Source of the DNA: Euperipatoides rowelli
Taxonomy: Eukaryota; Onychophora; Udeonychophora; Euonychophora; Peripatopsidae
DNA length: 57,665 bases
Assembly (NCBI GenBank): GCA_003024985.2
Contig: PXIH01S0000678.1
Reading direction: 5' to 3' (one strand)
Shown: positions 27,633 through 36,864 of the stretch, one piece after another
How the letters are laid out: the number at the start of each line of letters is the position of its first letter
How positions within the stretch are numbered: position 1 is the stretch's first letter
Made by a program: the position numbers and the translations under genes
Notes under the pieces: generated by a model
Told to the model about the DNA's origin: nothing
The model's database searches: none
Seen by the model: the letters and a program-made list of their open reading frames with translations, nothing else

Positions 27633-29642
27633 TTAATTAACAAAATAACCAAACTCTCCTCTACCACTTTGTTGATTTATGTTTATTTCAACAGAAATAT
27701 CAGAATAATCCTCGAATGCTTGGTCTTCAGGAACATTACATTCAAGAAGATAAGTCCCCGTTTTTTGATTATCAATTAAACTAAATACCTTAGATAATCC
27801 TTCAAGACCTGAAAAAGGAATAATTGCTCCGCCCGTTTCTTTAATTAAGTAATTAAGCCTTTTATCAATAGGATTGCTTCCAAATAAAATCAAATAAAAC
27901 TTAATATCATTGTTTTTATAATAACTAACAATATTATCAAGAGAATACCTATTAAAAGACTGAACATTTAAACTACCGTCAGAAAAATATAAAACAGCTC
28001 TTTTTGTAGAATAAAACATTAATGTAGAACCAGCCAATTTAAAGCTTATATCAGATTTTATTTGTTCAAAAGGCTCGTAGTTTTCAAGTGTATTATTTTG
28101 CTTTATAGTATCAGATATACTCTCAATATTATCCAAAATTGGCATATCTGTTGAATTAATAAAATAAAAGTTTTTATTAGTTTTGTTTTTTAAAAGCTCA
28201 TTAAGACCTAAAATTTGTTCCCTGTCATAATTTTTCATATGTATAGATTTATCAAAAACTAAAGAGATATTCATATTTATATCCTTATAAGAATCATATA
28301 TAACTTTAGGACTTTTAATATAAAAATTCTTACTAGCAACAGCAAAATTGTTATTTATCAACCCAACAATAGGACTGCCTTTTTTATCTTTGACGTTTAC
28401 CTCTAAATACAATTTAGGATAATCATTGCTAATAACTCTTCTTACATCGACACTAAGCCCATTGTAAATACTTAATTTACTCTTATAAACAGAAATTTTA
28501 CCCAGATTAAAATCCGATACAATTATACGATTATTTGCATCAAGAATTGCTGAAGATAATTTTGAATCTACTTTATCTGGATTGAGTAATTTAACTGTAG
28601 TTCTATTATCAAGATTATATTTATAAACTCCATCCTTTGATGTAACAATAATATTATTACCCTCAATATCGCTACTTATACCTTCTATAGAATCCAAATG
28701 AAAGTTAACTGAATACAAATAATTCCCACTTTGATCAAAAACCTCCATACAACCCTTAGGAGAATCAGCAACATAGATGTTTCCATTTAAATAAGCAATA
28801 CCCGTAGGACCAAGCAAACCTGAATACCCTACCACAGAATGTCCAAAATGTAAAACAAAATTACCATTAGTATCAAACTTACTTACTCTTTTATTCCCCC
28901 ACTCTGTTACATATATATACTTTCTATTATCCACAGTAATATACTGTGGTGCTAGAAGTTCTCCTCTACCTGCTCCTTTTCTACCAATAGTACCTTTTTT
29001 AATTCCTAGAATTTTGTCATATACCCAAATTTCATCCTTAGAATAAAGTGTTACGTACAAAAAATTATCAAGAACAACAATATCATAAGGTGACATCAAG
29101 TAATCTATCCCTCCTGAAATAAAGGAAGTTAAGTTATTATTAATATCAAAATGCAAAACTTCATTACCCACAAAATTGACAGCATAATAACCACCATACT
29201 TATCAGACTTAAGGGAAGTAATTTGATAACCATTAGGTCTTTTATAAATGGTATTATTCAAACTAGATATTTTTACAAGCTTTGTAAAGTCCAGGTCATC
29301 TTTTGGAAATATACCCCTTCTGTGTTCTACTGTAGAAATTAAATACTGTAAATAAGCAAGCTTATAATCCTGTGATCTTAGACTCCTCCATTCTATTAAA
29401 GCTTCCTCATCATAACCTAATCTATAATATACGTTACCCATCCAAAAATGGTAATCTAAATTATTAGGATTAAAACTTAAAATTTTTTTAAAAGAAAGTA
29501 AAGAGTCATAATAAAATCCGCTATTAAAAGAATTTAACGCCCAACGAAACTCTTCTTGAGCTTCTTTATTAGTAACAATAGTTTTAGAATTTATGTTAAA
29601 AATTACCGCATAAAATAAAATAATCATATTAATAAGCAACAT
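27633..29642 (-). CDS. Exported protein with TPR, NHL beta-propeller and vWA-like domains
   Basis: With the start at 29642 (aagggt upstream; the ATG at 29687 is an alternative) the 669-residue product has an N-terminal hydrophobic segment. TPR helices follow at about residues 30-105 (FRWALNSFNSGFYYDSLLSFKKIL), then NHL-type repeats at about 180-385 (APQYITVDNRKYIYVTEWGNKRVSKFD, GPTGIAYLNGNIYVADSP) and a vWA-like domain at about 455-620 (MNISLVFDKSIHM, RAVLYFSDGSLNVQ). The classical MIDAS DxSxS is replaced by DKSIH. It is presumably periplasmic and binds other proteins. It precedes ychF by 22 bases; function unknown. Confidence 0.82.
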   Translation of the reverse strand: MLLINMIILFYAVIFNINSKTIVTNKEAQEEFRWALNSFNSGFYYDSLLSFKKILSFNPNNLDYHFWMGNVYYRLGYDEEALIEWRSLRSQDYKLAYLQYLISTVEHRRGIFPKDDLDFTKLVKISSLNNTIYKRPNGYQITSLKSDKYGGYYAVNFVGNEVLHFDINNNLTSFISGGIDYLMSPYDIVVLDNFLYVTLYSKDEIWVYDKILGIKKGTIGRKGAGRGELLAPQYITVDNRKYIYVTEWGNKRVSKFDTNGNFVLHFGHSVVGYSGLLGPTGIAYLNGNIYVADSPKGCMEVFDQSGNYLYSVNFHLDSIEGISSDIEGNNIIVTSKDGVYKYNLDNRTTVKLLNPDKVDSKLSSAILDANNRIIVSDFNLGKISVYKSKLSIYNGLSVDVRRVISNDYPKLYLEVNVKDKKGSPIVGLINNNFAVASKNFYIKSPKVIYDSYKDINMNISLVFDKSIHMKNYDREQILGLNELLKNKTNKNFYFINSTDMPILDNIESISDTIKQNNTLENYEPFEQIKSDISFKLAGSTLMFYSTKRAVLYFSDGSLNVQSFNRYSLDNIVSYYKNNDIKFYLILFGSNPIDKRLNYLIKETGGAIIPFSGLEGLSKVFSLIDNQKTGTYLLECNVPEDQAFEDYSDISVEININQQSGRGEFGYFVN

Positions 29643-29771
29643 AAACTTACCCTTAATAATAAAATTCAAACATTTCACAATAAACAACTTTAATTTGATA
29701 TATTAATTTATTATGACATAAATATTATACTAAATATATTATTAATTAATAATTTTAAAAAAAGGTTAAAA

Positions 29772-31319
29772 ATGAAAATACAATGTTTTTACTTAATCAT
29801 CCTGTCAAGCATACTAACCAGTTTAGCAATGCCAAATGAATTATTTAAATTAGGAAACTCTTTCCTTGGTTTCTTTGCATATGTACCTCTATTCATAAGT
29901 TTAATAAAAGCTGAAACGAAAAATTCATTAATAAGAATTAACGTATTATACTCTTTCGTTTCAAGCATCTTACAAAATTTCTGGCTTAGTTTTTTCAAAG
30001 GATTTGGAATATTAACATTATTTGGAACCACAATAGGATACATGTGCTATTTCTATATACTAGCTCTTACTTTGCATGCAGCCTTAAGAAAATTTAAAAG
30101 CCCCATAATAGTATTACCAATATTTTTCACATTATATGAATACTCAAGAACAATTGGCTTCTTAGCTTATCCATGGGGATTTTCAGCATTTACAGTAGCT
30201 AATTTTAATAACTTCATCCAAGTAGCTGATATTTTTGGTGTCTTATTTGTGTCCTACATTGTTTATATGTTTAATGCAAGCTTAACAGTAATAATAATTG
30301 AAAAAAATAAATTCAATTTAATAGCAACTTTAACTCCATTCATTCTAATATTTACTTGTATTTCTTATGGAATATTAAAAAAACAAGAACTAAATAAAAT
30401 TCTTAACATAGGAAAGGAAAATCTAAAAATAGCTGCTATTCAAACTAACATTAATCCCTGGACGCCTTGGGAGGAGAATAAAGACTTAAACAACATAAAT
30501 ATAGCCATTAAACTTACTAAAAAAGCTTTAGAAAAAGAGCCTAACATTGACCTTGTAATTTGGAGTGAAGGATTATTATCCTTACCTATATACGATTATA
30601 AAAAATATTATTCGAATGCTTTTAATAGCTATGATGAAATACATGAATTAATAAAAAATAACAATGCTTATTTCATAATAGGGGGGCCTACATACCAAAA
30701 CTCAAATATATATAATTCTACATATATGATAAATCCAAATCTTACACTACAAAATGTTTATTCTAAAATTAACTTAGTGCCATTTGCAGAAAAAATTCCA
30801 TTTTCTAACATTAATTTTCTTAAAAAACTTTTTAATGATAATTTTAATATTGACGGTTACTCTAGTGGAAAAAACCTTGTGCTATTCAAAGTTAAAGGCT
30901 TTAATTTAGCCCCCCTAATTTGTTACGATGATGCTTTTCCAAATTTTGTAAGGCAATACAAACAAATGGGTGCTAACATATTGTTAAATTTCTCAAATGA
31001 TTCTTGGTCACAAACTAACTCTGCTCTTTGGCAGCACTTTGTTGTTGCTCGATTTAGGAGCATAGAAGAAGGAATAAAAATGATTAGAACAACAAACTCA
31101 GGTATTACTACGGTAATAAACGAATATGGAGAGAATATAAAATACCTAGACACTTTTGTAGAAGATTTCTTAATTTATAACATAAAAACAACTCCAAACA
31201 TTCTAACCGTGTATGAAAAATTTGGAGATGTCTTTATTTATTATCTAATTATGAGTTTATTAATAATGTCTTTAAGATCCTATTTTATAGCAAATAAAAA
31301 CCACTTACCATCTTGTTGA
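29772..31319 (+). CDS. lnt: Apolipoprotein N-acyltransferase
   Basis: The 515-residue inner-membrane enzyme adds the third acyl chain to lipoproteins, important in an organism whose surface is dominated by lipoproteins. It has about six N-terminal helices (residues 5-210) and a nitrilase-type domain facing the periplasm. The catalytic Glu is in VIWSEGLLSLP (about residue 265), Lys in YSKINLVPFAEKIPF (about 329) and Cys in PLICYDDAFP (about 382), matching the E-K-C triad spacing of E. coli Lnt. A C-terminal helix closes the protein. The ribosome site is aaaggt. Its last 40 bases overlap the convergent gene at 31280. Confidence 0.95.
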   Translation: MKIQCFYLIILSSILTSLAMPNELFKLGNSFLGFFAYVPLFISLIKAETKNSLIRINVLYSFVSSILQNFWLSFFKGFGILTLFGTTIGYMCYFYILALTLHAALRKFKSPIIVLPIFFTLYEYSRTIGFLAYPWGFSAFTVANFNNFIQVADIFGVLFVSYIVYMFNASLTVIIIEKNKFNLIATLTPFILIFTCISYGILKKQELNKILNIGKENLKIAAIQTNINPWTPWEENKDLNNINIAIKLTKKALEKEPNIDLVIWSEGLLSLPIYDYKKYYSNAFNSYDEIHELIKNNNAYFIIGGPTYQNSNIYNSTYMINPNLTLQNVYSKINLVPFAEKIPFSNINFLKKLFNDNFNIDGYSSGKNLVLFKVKGFNLAPLICYDDAFPNFVRQYKQMGANILLNFSNDSWSQTNSALWQHFVVARFRSIEEGIKMIRTTNSGITTVINEYGENIKYLDTFVEDFLIYNIKTTPNILTVYEKFGDVFIYYLIMSLLIMSLRSYFIANKNHLPSC

Positions 31320-32104
31320 CCGAATGTCAATGTTTGACTTTTTTTCCAAAAAGTAAAATTATCTGTAATATCATTTTGCTTTGCTTTTACAGTAACATTC
31401 CAAAAATCACTATTTTGTTTTTTCATAATATTTAAAGAATCAATATCATAAAAATCATCAACTGATACAAATTCAAAATCATTCGTACTACCATCAGTAA
31501 CACACAAAGATGCAACTAATTCCTTTATAAATCCTGATTTAGTTCTAATTTCTCCATCTATATCTATATTATTTGCTAACACAGTTTCAAGCAGTTCTGT
31601 ATTTCCAGTTAATAAAGCTCTTGTAAACTTCTTAAATTGAGACTTTATTACCTTATCCAAGTCTTTTTCTATATTTTCTCTTGCTAGGTATTCAATGCTA
31701 GGAGCATTAGTCAATTCATTTATCTTTATATTTGCATGTTCAATACCAGGAACATCTACAATTATCACATCATCAAGATCAATAACTTCCCTATTACTAT
31801 CACTTTCAAATTGAAAATCAAGTTCCAAACCTATATTATCTAAATCAACTTCTTTTTCTAAATTTGGATAAAGTTTTAACGCTTTCTTCTGAAAGTCCTT
31901 ACCTTTTCGTACCTTACCAACATCTTTATATCTCTGACCTGCTGTATAATAAAAAATTGCTAATTGTTTATGCTTATCTTCCAAATCCGTATTGAGTTTT
32001 GAACTCAAATTCTTATTAGAACGCTCATATTTACTAACTGTTTGTCCAATCAAAAAAACAGAATTAATAAACAGTAATAAACTTATAAAAATCATTTTTT
32101 TCAT
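31280..32104 (-). CDS. Small exported protein of unknown function
   Basis: The start is set at 32104, five bases after ggaggt, giving MKKMIFISLLLFINSVFLIGQ, a clear signal peptide cleaved after about residue 21. A TPR-like helix pair (HKQLAIFYYTAGQRYKDVGKV, KGKDFQKKALKLYP) occupies residues 45-90, an acidic linker follows, and a C-terminal domain from about 150 resembles an NTF2/SnoaL-like fold ending FGQQDGKWFLFAIK. No enzyme motif is visible. It corresponds by order to B31 BB_0238. Its 3' end overlaps lnt by 40 bases on the opposite strand. Confidence 0.8.
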   Translation of the reverse strand: MKKMIFISLLLFINSVFLIGQTVSKYERSNKNLSSKLNTDLEDKHKQLAIFYYTAGQRYKDVGKVRKGKDFQKKALKLYPNLEKEVDLDNIGLELDFQFESDSNREVIDLDDVIIVDVPGIEHANIKINELTNAPSIEYLARENIEKDLDKVIKSQFKKFTRALLTGNTELLETVLANNIDIDGEIRTKSGFIKELVASLCVTDGSTNDFEFVSVDDFYDIDSLNIMKKQNSDFWNVTVKAKQNDITDNFTFWKKSQTLTFGQQDGKWFLFAIK

Positions 32105-32146
32105 AAAAACCTCCACATAACATACCTTCTTGAATTATAAATTATA

Positions 32147-32176
32147 TTTAGTTATTATTATATAATAATAACTAAA
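32147..32176. other. 30-bp perfect AT-rich palindrome between two operons
   Basis: The half site tttagttattattat is followed directly by its exact reverse complement, with no loop bases. It lies 42 bases upstream of the small exported protein gene and 104 bases downstream of the YaaR stop. It could be an operator, a cruciform or a weak U-poor terminator for the M23-bactofilin-YaaR operon; the sequence cannot decide. The whole 32105-32279 spacer otherwise holds only AT-rich promoter-like sequence. Confidence 0.85.
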
Positions 32177-32279
32177 AAACAATTTTCTATATTAAATAAT
32201 TATTATTTTATAATTTTTATTTAATAAACTTTAATAACAAAATAAAACTATTCATTTTTAGATATTTTAAGGATAAGAA

Positions 32280-32777
32280 TTATTGTAACAAATCAACTAA
32301 AAGTCCTTGAATTTCCTCAAGACTGTCTAAAAGTTTAATTTGTAAAGTTTGATTTTGAATAACAGTATAGGCTAATTTATCCAACTTTTCATTAATTATC
32401 TTAATTATTCTATACTTAGGTCTTTTAACACCATTTTGCACACAACCTTGCTGTTCTTTAACTGTTACAGATAAAGAGATAACCATAGACAAAAAATCAG
32501 AAATAGATCTTTTATATAAGACAACATTGTACTTAGAAGGTTCACTAAGCAGTTTCTCTCCTAAGTTATTTATATTATCTAAGATTTCTCTTATCAAACT
32601 AAGATTAAATTCACCATTTTCTAAAAGAAAAAAATGTTCATTAGCCTTTATTTGTTCATTCCTAATAATTGAAGAGAATATATTAGTTTTACTTAATAAA
32701 ACTTTTTTCTTGTTTTTTCTATATTTCTTTGGCTCGAAATTTAAAGACTCGGATAATAAATTATTTATCTTCATCAT
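32280..32777 (-). CDS. YaaR family (DUF327) protein
   Basis: The 165-residue cytoplasmic protein matches the DUF327/YaaR pattern: a helical ILDNINNLGEKLLSEPS block, YKRSISDFLSMVISLSVTVKEQQG in the middle and a C-terminal YRIIKIINEKLDKLAYTV...LLDSLEEIQGLLVDLL. The family occurs in Firmicutes and spirochaetes and has no settled function. The start overlaps the end of the bactofilin gene by 17 bases, so the two are translationally linked, and it closes an operon begun by an M23 peptidase. ATG 32774 is an equally possible start. Confidence 0.78.
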   Translation of the reverse strand: MMKINNLLSESLNFEPKKYRKNKKKVLLSKTNIFSSIIRNEQIKANEHFFLLENGEFNLSLIREILDNINNLGEKLLSEPSKYNVVLYKRSISDFLSMVISLSVTVKEQQGCVQNGVKRPKYRIIKIINEKLDKLAYTVIQNQTLQIKLLDSLEEIQGLLVDLLQ

Positions 32778-33318
32778 TATTTATGAAATCATACAAATAC
32801 TTAATATCATTACTTTTAATAGTATTTTGTTTATCAATTTTTTGTTCCATAAGACTTAAATTCACTTCTTTAAAAATACTTTCACATATAGAGTAAGAAC
32901 CTGTATATAATGACATATCTTTATCATAAAATCCTAAATTACCAGTACCAATATTCATATATCCATCAATAATGGCACCTTCTTCAATTTCTAAGATTTC
33001 AGCAACAATATTTCCTAGAATACAACCCGTTGCAAACACTTTAACCCTACTCTTGGCATGAATATTGCCAACAATAATCCCAGAAACTACTAACTCATCT
33101 ACATCAATATTAGATTTTACCCTACCTTCTTTACCTACAATAATTCTCTTAGTCGAAATAATATTACCTATGTAATCACCTTCTATTCTAATGAAATTAT
33201 CTGAATTCAAGGTCCCCTTAAAACAATCACCTTTGCCTATTATTGTTTTAACCTCAGAATAAGTAAAATCTGGATTAGATTTTAAAACTTTTTCTTTATT
33301 AATAAATTTAAAAATCAC
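32761..33318 (-). CDS. Bactofilin, GTG start, coupled to M23 peptidase
   Basis: The 185-residue protein has a bactofilin beta-helix core of about 100 residues (IIGKGDCFKGTLNSDNFIRIEG, RIIVGKEGRVKSNIDVDELVVSG, GNIHAKSRVKVFATGCILGNI) flanked by short N- and C-terminal tails. The start is GTG, overlapping the TGA of the upstream M23 gene (GTGA), with aaggg seven bases upstream. Bactofilins next to LytM peptidases recruit the peptidase to shape-determining sites, as in Helicobacter CcmA/Csd1. By order it is B31 BB_0245. The pair, together with the YaaR gene, looks like a shape or elongation module. Confidence 0.9.
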   Translation of the reverse strand: MIFKFINKEKVLKSNPDFTYSEVKTIIGKGDCFKGTLNSDNFIRIEGDYIGNIISTKRIIVGKEGRVKSNIDVDELVVSGIIVGNIHAKSRVKVFATGCILGNIVAEILEIEEGAIIDGYMNIGTGNLGFYDKDMSLYTGSYSICESIFKEVNLSLMEQKIDKQNTIKSNDIKYLYDFINNDEDK

Positions 33319-34340
33319 TTCAAAGCCCTTGTTAAAATATTTAAATACAAATCTGGATTAACAACTTGTGAGCCTACTATTACTTCATAATGCAAATGAA
33401 CTCCTGTTGCATATCCACTACGACCTGCAAAACCAATAGTCTGTCCTTTTTTCAAATAAGCACCCTTTGATGTATTAAGTCTTGACATATGCGCATAAAG
33501 AGTTGATAGGCCATACTTATGTTTTACTTGAATAAAGTTACCATAACCCCCAGATTGATAGGTAGCTCTAATAACTACCCCATCAGCAGTCGCTACAATA
33601 GGAGTTCCAAGACGTATGCCAGCAAGATCAACTCCTTTATGGATATACCACTGTCTTGTAAAAGGCTCAACAGCGGGACCAAAATGCAATGAAATAACAC
33701 CCCCACCACCAGATATAGGCGATATAGAAGGAATATCATTTAAAAGCAATTCATGAGCTTTTAATAATTTTACTATACTACCTAAAGGAGCTAAAGAATT
33801 TTCAATAGTAGTTTTTAGATTTTTTAAATCATAAAGCTCTTTTAATGAATCTTCACTAAAAATTTGGAGATTAGAAAAAGACACAAAGTCCCCATCAAGT
33901 TTATTATGATTTAAATTTACATCAGTATCCCTTATACTTAAAGAACTTTGCACATTACGTAGAGTTTTAGAAAAATTATCAGATACATGACTAACATCAC
34001 TTATTGCTATTCTAAGATCCTCAACATTTGACTTAGCAACAGCATAGTTTTTTTCATTAGACCTTAAAATTGATTTTAAGGTAACATAATTCATTGCAAG
34101 AAAAATAAATCCCAACAAAATAGATAAAAATAAAATGGATAAGACTATCAAGGTTAAAAAAGAGATTTTAATATTATGCACATCACCCTTAACATGGGGA
34201 ACAATCATAATACTAATATTCTGTCTAAAAAATACATAACAGCTTCTGAAAGTATTATTTAAAAAGTTTAAAGTTATAAAAAATATCTTCCCAAAATTCC
34301 TGAAAAATAATGAAAATTTAAAATGTACTCTCTTAAACAT
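33315..34340 (-). CDS. Membrane-anchored M23 (LytM) peptidase
   Basis: With the ATG at 34340 (gagag eight bases upstream; 34346 and 34400 are weaker) the protein has 341 residues: a basic cytoplasmic stretch, one membrane helix at about residues 58-85, a coiled-coil periplasmic stalk and a C-terminal M23 domain. Zinc ligands are visible in HKGVDLAG (first His and Asp) and HLHYEV (last His), and the domain contains the YGLSTLYAHMSRL strand. It is therefore probably an active endopeptidase cutting peptidoglycan cross-links. It is the first gene of the M23-bactofilin-YaaR operon. By order it is B31 BB_0246. Confidence 0.92.
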   Translation of the reverse strand: MFKRVHFKFSLFFRNFGKIFFITLNFLNNTFRSCYVFFRQNISIMIVPHVKGDVHNIKISFLTLIVLSILFLSILLGFIFLAMNYVTLKSILRSNEKNYAVAKSNVEDLRIAISDVSHVSDNFSKTLRNVQSSLSIRDTDVNLNHNKLDGDFVSFSNLQIFSEDSLKELYDLKNLKTTIENSLAPLGSIVKLLKAHELLLNDIPSISPISGGGGVISLHFGPAVEPFTRQWYIHKGVDLAGIRLGTPIVATADGVVIRATYQSGGYGNFIQVKHKYGLSTLYAHMSRLNTSKGAYLKKGQTIGFAGRSGYATGVHLHYEVIVGSQVVNPDLYLNILTRALK

Positions 34341-34476
34341 TAGCATATCTCTCACACAAAAATTATATTTAATTGTAACTAATATGCTAAAACTTATCAA
34401 TTATAATAAGTAACTGTAAACAAACTAAATAGTATACAAATGGTTTCAAATATTATATTATTGATCTACTTAAAAT

Positions 34477-35076
34477 ATGAAAATTTTGTTTTTTGCAAGT
34501 TCTAATGAAAATAAAATAAAAGAAGTAAAAAAAATTATTAATATTGAACAGTTAAGAATTAAAACGCTTAAAAGCTTAGAAATTCCTGAGCATGGATTAA
34601 CATTCAAAGAAAATTCTCTCATAAAAGCCAAGACTTTATTTGGTCTTTTAAACAAAAAATACAGTACATGTGCAGAAGATTCTGGACTATGTATTGAAGC
34701 ATTAAAAGGAGAACCTGGCATTTACTCTAAAAGATATGATATGATTAAGCTTAATAAAAAATTAAATACTTATGATAAAAATGAGTTTATTCTTGAGCTT
34801 ATGGCAAATAAAATCAACAGAATCGCTTACTTTATTTGTAATGTAACATTCATTTTAAGTGAGAATAAAATTTATAACTTTGAAGGAATTTTACAAGGTA
34901 CCATTGCAAAAGAATTGAAAGAACACAAACAACATGGATTCAGTTATGACTCAATTTTTTTAACAGAAAATGGAAAGAGACTTAGTGAATTAACCATAAA
35001 TGAAAAGAATCAAATATCACACAGAGGTAGTGCTTTTAATGAATTTAAAAATTTCTTACTAAAGGAATTTATATGA
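34477..35076 (+). CDS. rdgB: Non-canonical purine NTP pyrophosphatase (RdgB/HAM1)
   Basis: The 199-residue enzyme hydrolyses ITP, dITP and XTP to keep deaminated purines out of nucleic acids. The family motif [16 protein letters not shown] opens the protein, followed by [14 protein letters not shown], the catalytic [11 protein letters not shown] with its essential Asp, a [10 protein letters not shown] loop and [12 protein letters not shown] at the C-terminus. Length is normal. It is divergent from the M23 peptidase across a 136-base AT-rich spacer and overlaps pepF by four bases (ATGA), so the two are coupled. Confidence 0.95.
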   Translation: MKILFFASSNENKIKEVKKIINIEQLRIKTLKSLEIPEHGLTFKENSLIKAKTLFGLLNKKYSTCAEDSGLCIEALKGEPGIYSKRYDMIKLNKKLNTYDKNEFILELMANKINRIAYFICNVTFILSENKIYNFEGILQGTIAKELKEHKQHGFSYDSIFLTENGKRLSELTINEKNQISHRGSAFNEFKNFLLKEFI

Positions 35077-36848
35077 AAGATAGAAATGAAATTAATTTAA
35101 AAGATAAATGGGACTTATCTTCACTTTTTAAAAATGACAAACAATACAAAGAAAGTATTAAATCAATACATACCAGTATTGATAAGCTAAAAAACTTTAA
35201 GGATAAAATCTCTAATTTTAGTATCTTTAAAGAAGCTATAAGCTTATACTACGATATATTGGAAAAAATAGAGAGAATAGCTTATTATGCTAGCCTAAGA
35301 ATAAGCGAAGATGTAAGTAAACAAAATTCAAATGAACTTTATGCAATATACTTAAATATATCAACTTATATGGCTATGCAAAGTTCTTATTTTATACCAG
35401 AAATGCAAAGAATAGATCTGAATTTAATAAAAGAATGGATATCTAGCTTAGAACTCAAAAACTATAAAATTGCAATAGAAAAAATCATAAGACAAAAAGA
35501 ACACACACTAAGCGAACAAGAAGAAGCTATACTCTCACAATATACTCCTTTATATGATTCTTATGAAAATATCTTTTCAGCACTTACTAATGCTGACATG
35601 AAATTTGAAGAAATCAATGAAATGCCCTTAACTAATTCCACTTATTCACTGTTTTTAGAAGATGAAAATCCTAAGTTAAGAGAAGAAGCATATTGCAAAT
35701 ATTACAAAGAATTTTACAAACATGAGAATACCTTAGCAAATTTACTAATTTCTAAAATTAATCAAAGTTTATTTATTGCCAAAACAAAAAAGTACCAAGA
35801 TGCTCTTGAGATGGCATTATTCAAAAATAATATCGATAAAACAGTTTATACAAATCTAATAGAAGTTGTTAATGAGAATTTACCTATTCTAAACAGTTAT
35901 TACGAACTAAAACGCAATATTTTGAAACAAGATTTTTTAAATCACTGGGATGTTTACGTCCCTTTAGTTAAAGACATAAAGTTTGAATATTCATATGAAG
36001 AAGCTACCTTAATTATATGTAAAGCTTTAGAGGTTTTTGGAAATGAATACACAAGTACCTTAAGAAAAGGATTAATTGAAGATAATTGGGTTGACAAATA
36101 CGAAAACAACGGAAAAAAGTCAGGAGCATTTAGTGCTGGTTCCTATTATGGAAAACCCTATATATTATTAAATTATAAAAATGAATCTATTAGATCTATG
36201 TTTACCTTGGCTCATGAAGTAGGACATTCCATGCATACTTGGTTTAGTACAAAAAATAATTCCTTCCCTCAGTACCAATATGCAATATTTGAAGCAGAAG
36301 TCGCTTCGACTGTAAATGAACAGCTACTTGGACAATATTTAATTGAAAATGAAAAAAATATAAAGAAGATCAATTACATCCAATTAAAACAATTAGACGA
36401 TTTTGTTGCAACTTTTTTCAGACAAACCATGTTTGCTGAATTCGAATATGAAATTCATGATTTGACAAATAAAGGGAAACCATTAACAAAAGAAAAATTT
36501 AAAGAGATTTATTTTAATTTATTAAATAAATATTTTGGAGCAAGCGTGAAACTCAATTCTTACAGTACTCTTGAATGTCTTAGAATTCCTCATTTTTACA
36601 GTCCATTTTATGTATACCAATATGCAACTGGAATTACGGCAGCTCTTGCTATTTTTAAAAATATTTTAGATAAAAAAGAAAATGCTTTAAAAAATTATAT
36701 AGATTTCCTAAAAATAGGAGGATCTAAATATTCCCTAGTTTCATTAAAAGCTGCAGGTATTGATNTTACTAATAAAAGTATAATACAAAACACAATTGAT
36801 ATTTTTAAAGAAAGACTTGACAAAATAAAGAGCATATTTTATAAGTAA
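35073..36848 (+). CDS. pepF: Oligoendopeptidase F (M3B)
   Basis: The 591-residue zinc metallopeptidase cleaves peptides of roughly 7-17 residues in the cytosol. The active site HEVGHSMH is near residue 381, with the third zinc ligand in FEAEVAST, and the YVYQYATGI motif with its substrate-binding tyrosines is near 512. One undetermined base (N at 36765) falls in a codon nTT near the end, giving Phe, Leu, Ile or Val; it does not interrupt the frame. The ATG overlaps the rdgB stop. Length and motifs are normal. Confidence 0.96.
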   Translation: MKDRNEINLKDKWDLSSLFKNDKQYKESIKSIHTSIDKLKNFKDKISNFSIFKEAISLYYDILEKIERIAYYASLRISEDVSKQNSNELYAIYLNISTYMAMQSSYFIPEMQRIDLNLIKEWISSLELKNYKIAIEKIIRQKEHTLSEQEEAILSQYTPLYDSYENIFSALTNADMKFEEINEMPLTNSTYSLFLEDENPKLREEAYCKYYKEFYKHENTLANLLISKINQSLFIAKTKKYQDALEMALFKNNIDKTVYTNLIEVVNENLPILNSYYELKRNILKQDFLNHWDVYVPLVKDIKFEYSYEEATLIICKALEVFGNEYTSTLRKGLIEDNWVDKYENNGKKSGAFSAGSYYGKPYILLNYKNESIRSMFTLAHEVGHSMHTWFSTKNNSFPQYQYAIFEAEVASTVNEQLLGQYLIENEKNIKKINYIQLKQLDDFVATFFRQTMFAEFEYEIHDLTNKGKPLTKEKFKEIYFNLLNKYFGASVKLNSYSTLECLRIPHFYSPFYVYQYATGITAALAIFKNILDKKENALKNYIDFLKIGGSKYSLVSLKAAGIDXTNKSIIQNTIDIFKERLDKIKSIFYK

Positions 36849-36864
36849 CAGGAGAGTTAAAAGA

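Noticed and set aside
32527-32859. Plus-strand ORF of 110 codons opposite the YaaR and bactofilin genes
   Set aside because: It is antisense to two genes with family support and has hydrophobic low-complexity content typical of the reverse strand of A-rich coding sequence.
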